A DNA stretch of 64,000 bases from Gordonia terrae (GTDB lineage Bacteria; Actinomycetota; Actinomycetes; Mycobacteriales; Mycobacteriaceae): positions 4,526,001 through 4,590,000 of the forward strand of contig NZ_CP016594.1 in NCBI RefSeq assembly GCF_001698225.1, read 5' to 3'. Positions 47,935 through 56,909 of this stretch are shown in pieces. Position numbers and translations under genes: made by a program. Every line of letters starts with the position of its first letter. Position 1 is the stretch's first letter. The notes under the pieces are model-generated. The model saw nothing but the letters and a program-made list of their open reading frames with translations, was not told the origin of the DNA and did not search any database.

Positions 47935-49265
47935 CAACCGACTACGTCAACGACGCGGCGGAGGACACCACCGACCCGGCCCCGGTTCCGCTGAATCCCG
48001 CGATGCCGCTCGAGGGCGCCCCCGAATGGGCGGGTGCCACCTGGGTCGGGACACTCGATGTCACCGAGATCGCCGACGGCGACCGGACTCCCGGATCGGC
48101 GCCCGACGGGTCGGTCACCTGCGTCCCACTGGATGCCACGGGTTATCGGCGCGCACGGGTTCTCCTCCGACACGGCTCCGTGCCCATCCGGTTCGTCGAC
48201 GCACCGATCGACGGCGGCCTGGTGCGGGTCCCGGTCGCACCGTACGCACTGCCCGAGCCACCTTCACGTGCCTCACTACCGCCGATCAGTGTCGTCGTCT
48301 GCACGCACGAGCGCCCCGGCATGCTGGCCGATGCGCTGCAGTCACTGCAACGACTGGACTACCCCGACTACGAGGTGGTCGTCGTCGACAACGCGCCCCG
48401 CACCGACGGCACTCGACAGGTCGTCGAGTCCCTCGACGACCCGCGGTTCCGGATCGTGACCGAGCCGGTCGCGGGATTGTCCAACGCACGCAACGCCGGC
48501 CTGCTGGCCACCGCTCACGACCTGGTGGCCTTCACCGACGACGACGTCGTCGCCGACACCGGGTGGTTGCTGGGGCTGGCCCAGGGTTTCGCCCGGTCGC
48601 CGGAGATCGCATGCGTGTGCGGCATGGTGCCGAGCGGAGAACTGCGGACTCGGTCGCAGGTCTACTTCGACTGGCGGGTGTCGTGGGCGGATTCGATGCG
48701 GGCTCGGGTCTTCTCACTCGCCGAGCCACCATCGGATCTGCCGCTGTTCCCCTTCCAGATCGGGGTCTACGGCACGGGTGCCAATTTCGCGATCCGCCGG
48801 GACATCGCGCTGTCGCTGGGCGGGTTCGACGAGGCGCTCGGGGCCGGGACCCGGACACGGGGTGGCGAGGACATCGACATGTTCTTCCGAATCCTGACGG
48901 CGGGCCACGCGCTGGCCAACGAGCCGGATTCGATCATCTGGCACCGGCATCGCAGCACCGACGACGCCTTGCTGGAGCAGTCGCGGGGTTACGGCGTCGG
49001 ACTCGGTGCGTGGCTGACCAAGGTCGCCACCGACCGACACCATCTCGCACTCGCCCTGCGCGTGCTCCGGCGTCGGTCGCGCGCTGTCGCGAAAGCCGGT
49101 GTCGCCTATGGCGCGATCACCAGACCACCGGCGGCCATCGCCGACGGTGTCGCGGCCCGGGCAGGCCGGCGCGAGGTGCTGTCGGTCGTCGGCGGACCCA
49201 TTGCGCTGGTTCGCGAGCGCCTTCGTGGCCGTCGCGCCGAGCCGCTGGCGAAGGGATCCGCGTGA
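47931..49265 (+). CDS. Family 2 glycosyltransferase, larger, with N-terminal extension
   Basis: 444 residues, GTG start in a GTGA overlap. Residues 1-110 are an extra domain of unknown role. The GT-A domain starts at ISVVVCTHERPGMLADAL, with SNARNAGLLATAHDLVAFTDDDVV (DxD) and TRGGEDIDMFFRIL (catalytic acid). Mannosyl- or rhamnosyl-type transferases look like this; the sugar cannot be told from sequence. Confidence 0.9.
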   Translation: MTTDYVNDAAEDTTDPAPVPLNPAMPLEGAPEWAGATWVGTLDVTEIADGDRTPGSAPDGSVTCVPLDATGYRRARVLLRHGSVPIRFVDAPIDGGLVRVPVAPYALPEPPSRASLPPISVVVCTHERPGMLADALQSLQRLDYPDYEVVVVDNAPRTDGTRQVVESLDDPRFRIVTEPVAGLSNARNAGLLATAHDLVAFTDDDVVADTGWLLGLAQGFARSPEIACVCGMVPSGELRTRSQVYFDWRVSWADSMRARVFSLAEPPSDLPLFPFQIGVYGTGANFAIRRDIALSLGGFDEALGAGTRTRGGEDIDMFFRILTAGHALANEPDSIIWHRHRSTDDALLEQSRGYGVGLGAWLTKVATDRHHLALALRVLRRRSRAVAKAGVAYGAITRPPAAIADGVAARAGRREVLSVVGGPIALVRERLRGRRAEPLAKGSA

Positions 49266-51424
49266 CTGCCGCCGCGGAGGCCGCACCGTCGCGTCTCTCC
49301 GACGCCGGCGCTGTGAGTACCACGGCGACGGCCGGCCGCTCGGGGTCGGTGGCGACCCTGGGCGTCGTCGCCGCGATCGCCGGACTCGTCGGTGCGCTGC
49401 CGCTGCCGTCGGTGCTCAGCGCATTGTCGGTGGGCTTCTTCGTGATCTGTGGACCCGGTGCCGCCGTGTGCACCTGGGTGGAACTCCCGCGGCGCACCCG
49501 ACTCGCCGCCGTACCGACGCTCGGCCTGGCGCTCACCACCCTGGTCACCATCGCCGCCATCTGGGCGTCGTGGTGGCAGCCGACAGTCCTCCTGGTGGTC
49601 GGCAGCGCGGCGGTGCTGGCGTCGGGCATCGCGTTTCGTCGACGGACGCACGCGCCGACCCCCGACCTCCCGGAGCTACGGACCCGACTCACCGGCCGCG
49701 GGGCCACCGCGTTCCGCAGTCCCGCCCTCCGGTCGACCGGGTTCCGTGTGTCCGTTGCGTTCTGCGTTGCGGCGCTGACGTTGTGGGCGATCGCCGTGCC
49801 GACGCTCCCGGGCGTCGACGCGAGCTACTACGGTCTGCTGTTCTCCGGCAGCGGGCGCCTGCTCATCCCGGCGACCCTGTTGACCGCGGCCGCTGCCGTC
49901 GTCGCGATCGCCACCCGGAGCTCCGCCGGGCTCGTGATCACCATCGGGACCTCGATCGTCGTCAGCCGCGTGACCACCTGGCTCGGCACCGAGATGCCGC
50001 TCTACGACTGGACATACAAACACCTCGCGGTCGTCGACTACATCCAGGACACCGGCACCCTCACCCCGAGCGGTACCGACATCTACGCCCAGTGGCCCGC
50101 CTTCTTCGTGGTCGGGGCCTGGTTCTGCGACGTGACGGGACTGGATCCGATGGTGCTGGCGCATCTCTTCGCGACGGTCGTCCACGTACTCCTCGCGGTC
50201 ATCGTCTACGCCACGGCGCGCACCCTGTCGATGAGTCGCATCGTCTCGCTGACAGCGGCTTTCCTCGTCGAGGCGGTCAACTGGGTCGGTCAGGACTACT
50301 TCGCACCCCAGGCATGGGCGCTCGTGCTGGCCTATGGCGCGATCGCCCTCCTGCTGGCGTCGCGACGCACCGCGCGCGCCGCAGTCCTGGCGATCATCCC
50401 ATTCGCGGCGATCGTGCCGAGTCATCAGCTGACACCGTTCTGGGTACTCGGGGCGGGCATCCTGCTGGTCATCCTGCGCCGGGTGCGACCGTGGTGGGCA
50501 GTGGCCATCATGGTCGCCATCGCCGGTGCCTATCTGCTGGCCAATCTGGAAGCGGTTGCCCCGTACGGCATCTTGTCGGGCGGCAACCCGATCGACAACG
50601 CGGCCAGCAACTTCACCATGGCCGGCGTGCCCGCCAAGGAGACCACCTCGATGGTGTGCCGTGGATTGTCGGCGGGGGTCGTGGTGTCGGCCGGCGTCTG
50701 CGCGCTGATCGGCCGGCGCCGCAGGCGCGCACATTGGCTCACCCTCGCTGTGCTCGCGTTCTCCGCGCTCGCCCTGTTGCTGGGCCAGAGCTATGGCGGC
50801 GAGGCGATCTTCCGCGTCTATCTCTATGGGCTCCTCGGTTGTGCGCTGCTGATCGCACCGACCCTGGTCTGGTTGCTCACCGGCTTCTCGCGGGGTGCCG
50901 GGGCCCGGTTGCGGGCCGCCGGCGCCGCCGTACTCGTCTGCGCGACGACCCTCGCCGGCATGTATTCCTATGTGGCGCTGTGGCCGCTGATCGTCGAGAC
51001 CCGCCCACAGTACGAGGCGATCGACATCATCACGGAGAACGCCGAACCCGGAACCCGGTTCATCTCACTGCATCCGGCGGGCATGCCCACCCGGACGAAC
51101 GGCAACTACGCGCCGATGACCTTGGCGAACCCCTACTTCGACTACCCGCTCAGTTTCGACCTCGCGGGCGACCGGATGACGTTCCCCAGTCCCGAACAGC
51201 TCGGCGACCTCTTCTGGAAGGTCGACCAGTCCGACATGCCGACCTACGTCACCTTCACCGAGCAGTCGCGCCGGATCTCCGCGTACTACGGAACCTACCG
51301 TCCCGACGCGGCGGCGGAACTCGAAGCCGCTCTTCGGGTTGCGCCGGGGTGGCGCATGGTCCACGAGGACGGCGAGACCGCGATCTTCGTCTTCGAACCC
51401 CAGCGCGACCCCTCCGCCCCCTGA
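49262..51424 (+). CDS. Large polytopic membrane protein (polymerase- or GT-C-like)
   Basis: 720 residues, GTG in a GTGA overlap; the longer in-frame extension upstream is a shadow of the glycosyltransferase. About 14 hydrophobic helices spread over residues 20-580, then a soluble C-terminal domain of about 140 residues (RPQYEAIDIITENAEPGTRFISLHP). There is a large loop DWTYKHLAVVDYIQDTGTLTP after the sixth helices. The pattern resembles O-antigen polymerase or GT-C mannosyltransferases using lipid-linked sugars. Likely the polymerising or lipid-linked transfer step of the island. Confidence 0.75.
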   Translation: MTAAAEAAPSRLSDAGAVSTTATAGRSGSVATLGVVAAIAGLVGALPLPSVLSALSVGFFVICGPGAAVCTWVELPRRTRLAAVPTLGLALTTLVTIAAIWASWWQPTVLLVVGSAAVLASGIAFRRRTHAPTPDLPELRTRLTGRGATAFRSPALRSTGFRVSVAFCVAALTLWAIAVPTLPGVDASYYGLLFSGSGRLLIPATLLTAAAAVVAIATRSSAGLVITIGTSIVVSRVTTWLGTEMPLYDWTYKHLAVVDYIQDTGTLTPSGTDIYAQWPAFFVVGAWFCDVTGLDPMVLAHLFATVVHVLLAVIVYATARTLSMSRIVSLTAAFLVEAVNWVGQDYFAPQAWALVLAYGAIALLLASRRTARAAVLAIIPFAAIVPSHQLTPFWVLGAGILLVILRRVRPWWAVAIMVAIAGAYLLANLEAVAPYGILSGGNPIDNAASNFTMAGVPAKETTSMVCRGLSAGVVVSAGVCALIGRRRRRAHWLTLAVLAFSALALLLGQSYGGEAIFRVYLYGLLGCALLIAPTLVWLLTGFSRGAGARLRAAGAAVLVCATTLAGMYSYVALWPLIVETRPQYEAIDIITENAEPGTRFISLHPAGMPTRTNGNYAPMTLANPYFDYPLSFDLAGDRMTFPSPEQLGDLFWKVDQSDMPTYVTFTEQSRRISAYYGTYRPDAAAELEAALRVAPGWRMVHEDGETAIFVFEPQRDPSAP

Positions 51425-51560
51425 GCTGAGAAGAGCGCCCCCTCCGCCACCTGAGGACTGAGGAGCACAAGCGATCGACCCCCTCTGCCCCCTGAGGTGC
51501 AAGGAGCACAAGCGATCGACCCCCTCTGTCCCCTGAGGTGCGAGGAGCGATGGCGACGAG
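51425..51560. repeat. Tandem/dispersed repeats after the glycan operon
   Basis: About three imperfect copies of a roughly 40-base unit: CCACCTGAGGACTGAGGAGC, CCCCCTGAGGTGCAAGGAGC and CCCCTGAGGTGCGAGGAGC, separated by ACAAGCGATCGACCCCCTCT. The same family core as at 35749 and 62318. The remaining bases to 51675 hold no gene I can support. Confidence 0.85.
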
Positions 51561-51675
51561 CCACGAAGGGCTCGCGAGGATCACTGCTCCCGACGCCGAA
51601 CGCCGGCGACCTCACGGTCACCGGCGTTCGTCACGCGGGGCGTCCACCGTTGCGGCAGAAGCGCTCTCGGTCCGC

Positions 51676-52617
51676 TCAGCGGAGAGCCGACGCCTTGTGG
51701 TCGCGGTGGAGGCGACGCTCGAAACCGATGGTCCGGAGGACGCGCACACCGTCGGTCAGGGCGTTGAGGTTGCTGCGTCCGTGGATTCGCTTGGACTCGC
51801 GGCTGCCGACCTCACGGATCGTCAGACCGCTCCGCGCCATGCGCACGTTGATGATCGTCTCGATCTCGAACCCGTCGCCCCACTGGGGTTCGTCGACATC
51901 GGTCAGCGGAAGGTCGAGGACCTCGAGATGCCGGCGCCAGAATGCGTTGTAGCCGTAGCAGAGATCGGCGAATGACGTGGCGAAGATCCGGTTCACGAGC
52001 CAGTTCAGGCCCTTGTTGCCGGCACGGCGGAAGGCGGTGATGTCGTCGCTGTGTCCACCCAGGGAGAAGCGGCTGCCCTTCGCCAGGTCGGAGCCGGCCA
52101 CGAGCGCACCGACGAAGTCGGGGATCTCGGCGGGGTCCGTGGAGCCGTCGGCGTCGATCATGACGATGATGTCACCGGTCGCCACCTCGAAGCCGCAGGC
52201 GAGCGCGTTTCCCTTGCCGGAACGGGTCTGCGAGACGATCACCGCATCGGGCCACAACGTCCGCGCGACGTCGACGGTCCCGTCCACCGACGCGCCGTCG
52301 ACGACGACGATCTGGTCCACGGGCGGCATCCGCTCGGCCACATACGGCAGATTGAGCGCCTCGTTGCGGGTCGGGATGACCACGGTGACAGTAGGTCTCG
52401 CGGTCTCGACGACCTCGGCCGCGGAGACGTCGCCGATGCCGGCGATCTCCGCGACCCGCTCCCCCGTTTCCACGCCATCCGATGGGTGGACGTCGAGTTC
52501 GTTCTCGAACTCGGTCATGTCGTCGAGCACCGCCGGATCTGCACCCCCCGTGCCGTTCCCAGCGTCGATCAAGTCGGTCACCATACCTCCAGCGCGAATC
52601 GCATCATCATGAGTCAT
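51676..52617 (-). CDS. Family 2 glycosyltransferase, polyprenyl-phosphate-sugar synthase-like
   Basis: 313 residues. The first 75 are acidic and variable; the GT-A domain follows: VTVVIPTRNEALNLPYVAERM, VVDGASVDGTVDVA, GDIIVMIDADGSTDP (DxD) and GYNAFWRRHLEVL. The pattern is of dolichyl/polyprenyl-phosphate mannose synthase-type enzymes, without extra membrane helices. It converges on the membrane protein gene and is divergent from the flippase; an iron box lies 41 bases before its ATG. Confidence 0.9.
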   Translation of the reverse strand: MTHDDAIRAGGMVTDLIDAGNGTGGADPAVLDDMTEFENELDVHPSDGVETGERVAEIAGIGDVSAAEVVETARPTVTVVIPTRNEALNLPYVAERMPPVDQIVVVDGASVDGTVDVARTLWPDAVIVSQTRSGKGNALACGFEVATGDIIVMIDADGSTDPAEIPDFVGALVAGSDLAKGSRFSLGGHSDDITAFRRAGNKGLNWLVNRIFATSFADLCYGYNAFWRRHLEVLDLPLTDVDEPQWGDGFEIETIINVRMARSGLTIREVGSRESKRIHGRSNLNALTDGVRVLRTIGFERRLHRDHKASALR

Positions 52618-52657
52618 GAAGCGCCCCCACGACGCTCAGCGAGTGAAGCATAACCAG

Positions 52658-52676
52658 TAAGGTTAGGCTGCTCTTA
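52658..52676. promoter_or_regulatory. IdeR/DtxR-like iron box, glycosyltransferase side
   Basis: TAAGGTTAGGCTGCTCTTA matches about 16 of 19 consensus positions. It lies between the divergent glycosyltransferase (ATG 52617) and flippase genes. Confidence 0.65.
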
Positions 52677-52809
52677 CTTTGTGATCAGCTTCATACGAAC
52701 CGCCTAAAACGGACTCGCGCAGTCGGATCGGTACGAGCGATGGCCCCCGTGAGATCTGCGCGCCATCCGCCTCGCGCGTCATTTGACACCACTGAGTGGA
52801 AAGCCAACT

Positions 52810-52828
52810 TCAGGATAGGCTACCCTCA
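52810..52828. promoter_or_regulatory. IdeR/DtxR-like iron box, flippase side
   Basis: TCAGGATAGGCTACCCTCA matches about 15 of 19 consensus positions and lies 59 bases before the flippase GTG. Confidence 0.62.
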
Positions 52829-52887
52829 TCTCGGATCCGCGCGTCCCGCCAGATTCACCGTCCGCCGGATCACGATCGGAGAAGTCA

Positions 52888-54276
52888 GTGTTCGACGCGC
52901 ACACGCCGTCTCGACGATCTCCTCGACCGATCGAGACACCGGCGGAATCCGTCACCCGGCGGCGCGTCCGGCCGAGGAGATTCACCAGGAACACCGGAGG
53001 GCTCCTCGGCGACCAGACGGGCGTGGGCCTCAACATCATGGCCGTCATGACGTCGAGTCTCGCGACCGGTGTCCTCGGATTCGTCTTCTGGACCATCGCC
53101 GCACGTGGCTACACCACCGCCGACGTGGGTCGGGCGTCCGCGCTCATCACCTCGGCGACCCTGCTGGCCACCCTGTCGAACCTCAGCATCGGCAGCCTCT
53201 ACGAACGCTTTCTCCCTGTCGCAGGGGGCAACGCGCCCCGGATCATCGCGTCGGGGCGCCTCGTGATCATCGGTGCAGCACTCCTACTCGGACTCGGTTT
53301 CGTCTTTCTCGGGCCGGTGGACTCCCTGTTCATGAGCCCGTGGGAGACCTGGCTGTTCCCGCTCTTCGTGGCCGTGCTGGGGATATTCGCCATCCAGGAT
53401 CAGACCCTCATCGGCCTGGGCCGCTCGCGAACCGTTGCCACGAAGAACATCTCACAGTCGACCATCAAACTGGTCCTGGTGACGGCGTTCATCCCGGTTG
53501 CGACCGGATTCGCCGTCTTCTGGGCCTGGGTCCTGCCCGCGGCGGTGATCGCGGCGTGGGTCGGCCTGAGCGCGATCCGTCGTACCGCCCGCTCGATGAC
53601 CGGCCCGGGCACACTTCCGCGGCCGGGCGAGATCGCCCAGTTCTATGCCGGCTCACTGGGGATCACGGCCGTCGGGGTGGTCGTGCCCCTCATCGTGCCG
53701 CTCGTGATCGTCGCTCGCCTGGGAACCGAGATGAACGCCTACTTCTCGATCTGCTGGCTCGTCGTGAACACCGCGGCGATCCTCCTGCACGCAACGTCGG
53801 CGCCCTTCGTGGCCAAGGCCGCGGAGCCCGATGCCGATCTCCGGTCGGCAACGATCCGGTTCATGACCCTGTGCGGTGGCGCCGGGGTCATCGGCGGCGT
53901 CGTCCTGTTCGTCACCGCGCCCTGGATTCTCGCGATCATGGGACCCCAATACGCCGACGAGGGCACCGATCTGATCCGTCTCATGGCGCTGACCCTGCCG
54001 ACCGTGTCGTTCGTGACGATCTACACGGCGCTCGCCCGTGTCCGCCGCAAGCTCCGCCTCGCCGTCGGCGTGCAGGGCGTGTTCGGTGTGATCGTGCTGT
54101 GCGGCATCGTCTTCGGCGCCGACCACTGGGGCATCATCGGCGTCGGTTACGTCTATCTCACGGCCAACGTCGCCGTCGTGATCCTGCTGCTCGTTCCCGG
54201 TCTCCGGCTCATCCGCCAGGCCCTGACCCCCGCCCCCACTGCTGCCGAGCTCTCGGCGAGGACGACCACACCATGA
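52888..54276 (+). CDS. Polysaccharide/lipid-linked sugar flippase (MOP superfamily)
   Basis: 462 residues, GTG with GGAGAAG upstream. A 45-residue basic N-terminus precedes about 12-14 transmembrane helices (e.g. GVLGFVFWTIAARGYTTADVGRASALITSATLL), the Wzx/MATE-like pattern with the typical G-x-x-x-R-A-S-A-L helix 2. It would move a lipid-linked glycan or glycolipid across the membrane. Its stop overlaps the next ATG (ATGA), tying it to the A-T-TE enzyme. Confidence 0.85.
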   Translation: MFDAHTPSRRSPRPIETPAESVTRRRVRPRRFTRNTGGLLGDQTGVGLNIMAVMTSSLATGVLGFVFWTIAARGYTTADVGRASALITSATLLATLSNLSIGSLYERFLPVAGGNAPRIIASGRLVIIGAALLLGLGFVFLGPVDSLFMSPWETWLFPLFVAVLGIFAIQDQTLIGLGRSRTVATKNISQSTIKLVLVTAFIPVATGFAVFWAWVLPAAVIAAWVGLSAIRRTARSMTGPGTLPRPGEIAQFYAGSLGITAVGVVVPLIVPLVIVARLGTEMNAYFSICWLVVNTAAILLHATSAPFVAKAAEPDADLRSATIRFMTLCGGAGVIGGVVLFVTAPWILAIMGPQYADEGTDLIRLMALTLPTVSFVTIYTALARVRRKLRLAVGVQGVFGVIVLCGIVFGADHWGIIGVGYVYLTANVAVVILLLVPGLRLIRQALTPAPTAAELSARTTTP

Positions 54277-56906
54277 CCATCGACTCCACTCGTGGCCTCG
54301 TCGCCGCGTTCCCCGCGACCGAGTCCGGCACCGCCCAGCCCGAGCTGGCCGGCGGGCTGGCGCATGCGTTCGCGGCGGCCGCCGACCGTTTCGGGGACGC
54401 GATCGCGCTCCGATTGCAGGGCACCGAGATCAGCTATCGCGCGCTCCTCGACACCGCGCGTGGTGTCGCCGGACGGATCCACGAGCTGCAACCCGGCGAG
54501 CGGGGTCCGGTGGTCGTTCAGCTCGGCCTGTCCCCGGACACCGTCGCCGTGGTCCTCGGCATCGTCCTGACGCGGCGACCTCTGGTCACGCTCGACACGG
54601 CGCTGCCCGCGGACCGGATCGACGCCATACTCGCCTCGCTGCACACCCATGGCCGGCCACCGGGCCTGGCCGTCGCCGATGACGATCACCTGGACAGGCT
54701 GCGCGACAGCGGAAACCGAGTCGGACTCATGGTCGCCGCGACGACCGACGTCCTCGTCGACGTTCCATCGGCATCGGATGCGGCCATCCCGTCCGGTACC
54801 CGCGGCGCCCCACTCCTCCCGACCGACACGGCCTTCGAGGTCACCAACATCCAGTTCACGTCGGGTTCCACCGGAACCCCGAAGGGTGTGCTGCAACCCG
54901 GCGCGATGTGGTTGTGCGACTCGATGTTCATGCGAGCGCGTTTCGGGCTCGCACACCGGCTGCGCGTCGCGCTGTGCATGCCGATCAGTTTCGGCGGCGG
55001 TCTCAACGTGTTGATGGGCTCACTGCTGAGCGGTTGCGATGTCCTCGTCGCCGATCCGCGGCAGGGTACGCCGACCGACTTGCTCGACATGATCGCGGCA
55101 GACGAGATCCACACGGCCTTCCTCACCCCGTCGCTGCTGCGCTCGCTCGTTCGCGCCGGGGCGTCGGGCGCAGTGCACCCTGCGTGGGCGACAGTGCAGC
55201 GGATCATCACCACCGGCGAACCGCTCACCGGTGAAACTGCCACCGCCACACTCGCGTTGGCACCGCAAGCGACCGTCACCAACTGGGCCGGTTCGTCGGA
55301 GACCTATGCGATCGGGCACTTCGACGTCCGCGCCGGCGATCCCGCCCGAACCGGGCCGCTACCCGCGGGCACCCCGGCGCTCCACAAGACGGTGACGATC
55401 GACCCGTCCGGGCGGGTGTCGATCTCGTCGCGCTACATCGCTCTCGGTTATCTCGACCCCGCGGGCGACGCCGGCCGGTTCTCGGTCGACGACGACGGCG
55501 TGCGGACGTTCCACTCCGGCGACAAGGGACGGTTCGACGGCGACGACCTGATCCTGCTCGGGCGTGCCGACGACGCGGTGAAGATCCGTGGTTACCTCGT
55601 CGAGCCGGCCGAGGTCAGCGCCGCACTCCTACGCGAGGGCGACCTCGCCGAGGCCGTCGTGATCGCGCGCGAGACCCCCTCCGCGACAGTGGAACTGATC
55701 GCCTACGTGGTCCCCGAAGGCAGCCGGCGCACACCGCCGACCGCCGCCCTGCGTGCCCGCCTGCGGGATGCGCTGCCGCCGTGGATGGTCCCGACGCACA
55801 TCGTCGAACTGTCCGACCTGCCCCGCAACGCCCGCGGCAAGGTCGATCGCACGGCCCTGCCCGAACCCCGACGGCACATCGAGCCGGTGGCAGGCGAGCT
55901 CGAATCGTCCGTCGCCGCGACCTGGGCGCGTGAACTCGCGCTGGACGTCGTCGGTCGGAACGAGAACATCTATGCGCTGGGCGCGGATTCGTTGACGATT
56001 CAGCAGATCATGGTGAGCCTGAACTCATCCCACGGCGCATCGCTCACCCAGTCCGACATGGCCTCCGCGCCGACCGTTGCAGAGCTCGCGACGATCATCG
56101 CCGACCGCACCGGCGGGTCGGGCACCGGTTCGCGGACCCGGCCGGGCATCCGTCTTGCGCCGACGACGATCCCGCTGCGCCGGGGCCCGGGTCGACCTGT
56201 CTTCTGTTTCACCGGTGCGGGCGCCTCGGCTCTCACCTTCGTGCCGTTCGCCGACCGTATCGGTGAACTCGACGACGTCGGACCGGTGTACGCGTTCGCG
56301 CCGCACGGCCTGGACACCCGCGGGATCCCGGACTGGACGGTCAACGCCGCCGTCCGCCGGCATCTCCGCGACCTCCGCCGACTCCAACCCGACGGACCCT
56401 ATGTCCTCGTCGGCCACTCACTGGGCGGGTTCATCGCCCTGGAAACCGCACGGCGCCTCGAGTCCGACGGGCATCGTGTCGATCTGGTCGTCGTGGTGGA
56501 CACATTCGTCCCGCCGCGCGTCCTCCTTCGCGCCAAGCGCGCCGATCCGTCCCTCAGCACCACCCCCGTGTACGAGCCGCTTCCGCGGAAGGAACTGTGG
56601 CGACGACGTATTCGCGTTCCCCTCGCGGGCGTGGTGAAGACCTCGCCGACGGCCGACGCGCAGGCTCTCGAGGAGCTCGGCGTCCGCGTCGCGCGGCTGC
56701 ATCGTCCGCGGCCGTATTCGGGGCGGGTCCTGGTGGTGCAGGGCACCGAGAACCACGACGAACCGTCGATCTGGCGGCGCCACATCGTGACCGGTGACGT
56801 CGACGTCCTCCGCCTCGAATGCAATCATCTGTCCGTGGTTCGCGAACCGCACATCGGAGACGTCATCGATGCCATCGGTTCCGCCCTCGGACGTCGAGGC
56901 GCGTGA
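54273..56906 (+). CDS. NRPS-like A-T-TE enzyme with non-canonical adenylation pocket
   Basis: 877 residues. Adenylation domain about 25-540: FTSGSTGTPKGV near 195, NWAGSSET (A5), HSGDKGRFDG (A7) and the A10 Lys in NARGKVDRTALP. Carrier domain about 555-625 with GADSL. Type I thioesterase about 650-875 with GHSLGG near 715 and a terminal CNHLS His. In the pocket the usual FDxS start (Asp235, which holds the amino group) reads SFGGGLN, so Asp is Gly. The substrate is therefore probably not an alpha-amino acid. No condensation domain is present; the thioesterase or the separate acyltransferase at 44771 could release the acyl group onto a sugar. Confidence 0.9.
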   Translation: MTIDSTRGLVAAFPATESGTAQPELAGGLAHAFAAAADRFGDAIALRLQGTEISYRALLDTARGVAGRIHELQPGERGPVVVQLGLSPDTVAVVLGIVLTRRPLVTLDTALPADRIDAILASLHTHGRPPGLAVADDDHLDRLRDSGNRVGLMVAATTDVLVDVPSASDAAIPSGTRGAPLLPTDTAFEVTNIQFTSGSTGTPKGVLQPGAMWLCDSMFMRARFGLAHRLRVALCMPISFGGGLNVLMGSLLSGCDVLVADPRQGTPTDLLDMIAADEIHTAFLTPSLLRSLVRAGASGAVHPAWATVQRIITTGEPLTGETATATLALAPQATVTNWAGSSETYAIGHFDVRAGDPARTGPLPAGTPALHKTVTIDPSGRVSISSRYIALGYLDPAGDAGRFSVDDDGVRTFHSGDKGRFDGDDLILLGRADDAVKIRGYLVEPAEVSAALLREGDLAEAVVIARETPSATVELIAYVVPEGSRRTPPTAALRARLRDALPPWMVPTHIVELSDLPRNARGKVDRTALPEPRRHIEPVAGELESSVAATWARELALDVVGRNENIYALGADSLTIQQIMVSLNSSHGASLTQSDMASAPTVAELATIIADRTGGSGTGSRTRPGIRLAPTTIPLRRGPGRPVFCFTGAGASALTFVPFADRIGELDDVGPVYAFAPHGLDTRGIPDWTVNAAVRRHLRDLRRLQPDGPYVLVGHSLGGFIALETARRLESDGHRVDLVVVVDTFVPPRVLLRAKRADPSLSTTPVYEPLPRKELWRRRIRVPLAGVVKTSPTADAQALEELGVRVARLHRPRPYSGRVLVVQGTENHDEPSIWRRHIVTGDVDVLRLECNHLSVVREPHIGDVIDAIGSALGRRGA

Positions 56907-56909
56907 GAC

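Noticed and set aside
48026..49261. Upstream extension of the polytopic membrane protein
   Set aside because: Overlaps the glycosyltransferase in another frame and is Arg-rich; the coupled GTG at 49262 is the sensible start.
52740..54272. Upstream extension of the A-T-TE protein
   Set aside because: Overlaps the flippase in another frame; translation lacks domains, and ATG 54273 is coupled to the flippase stop.
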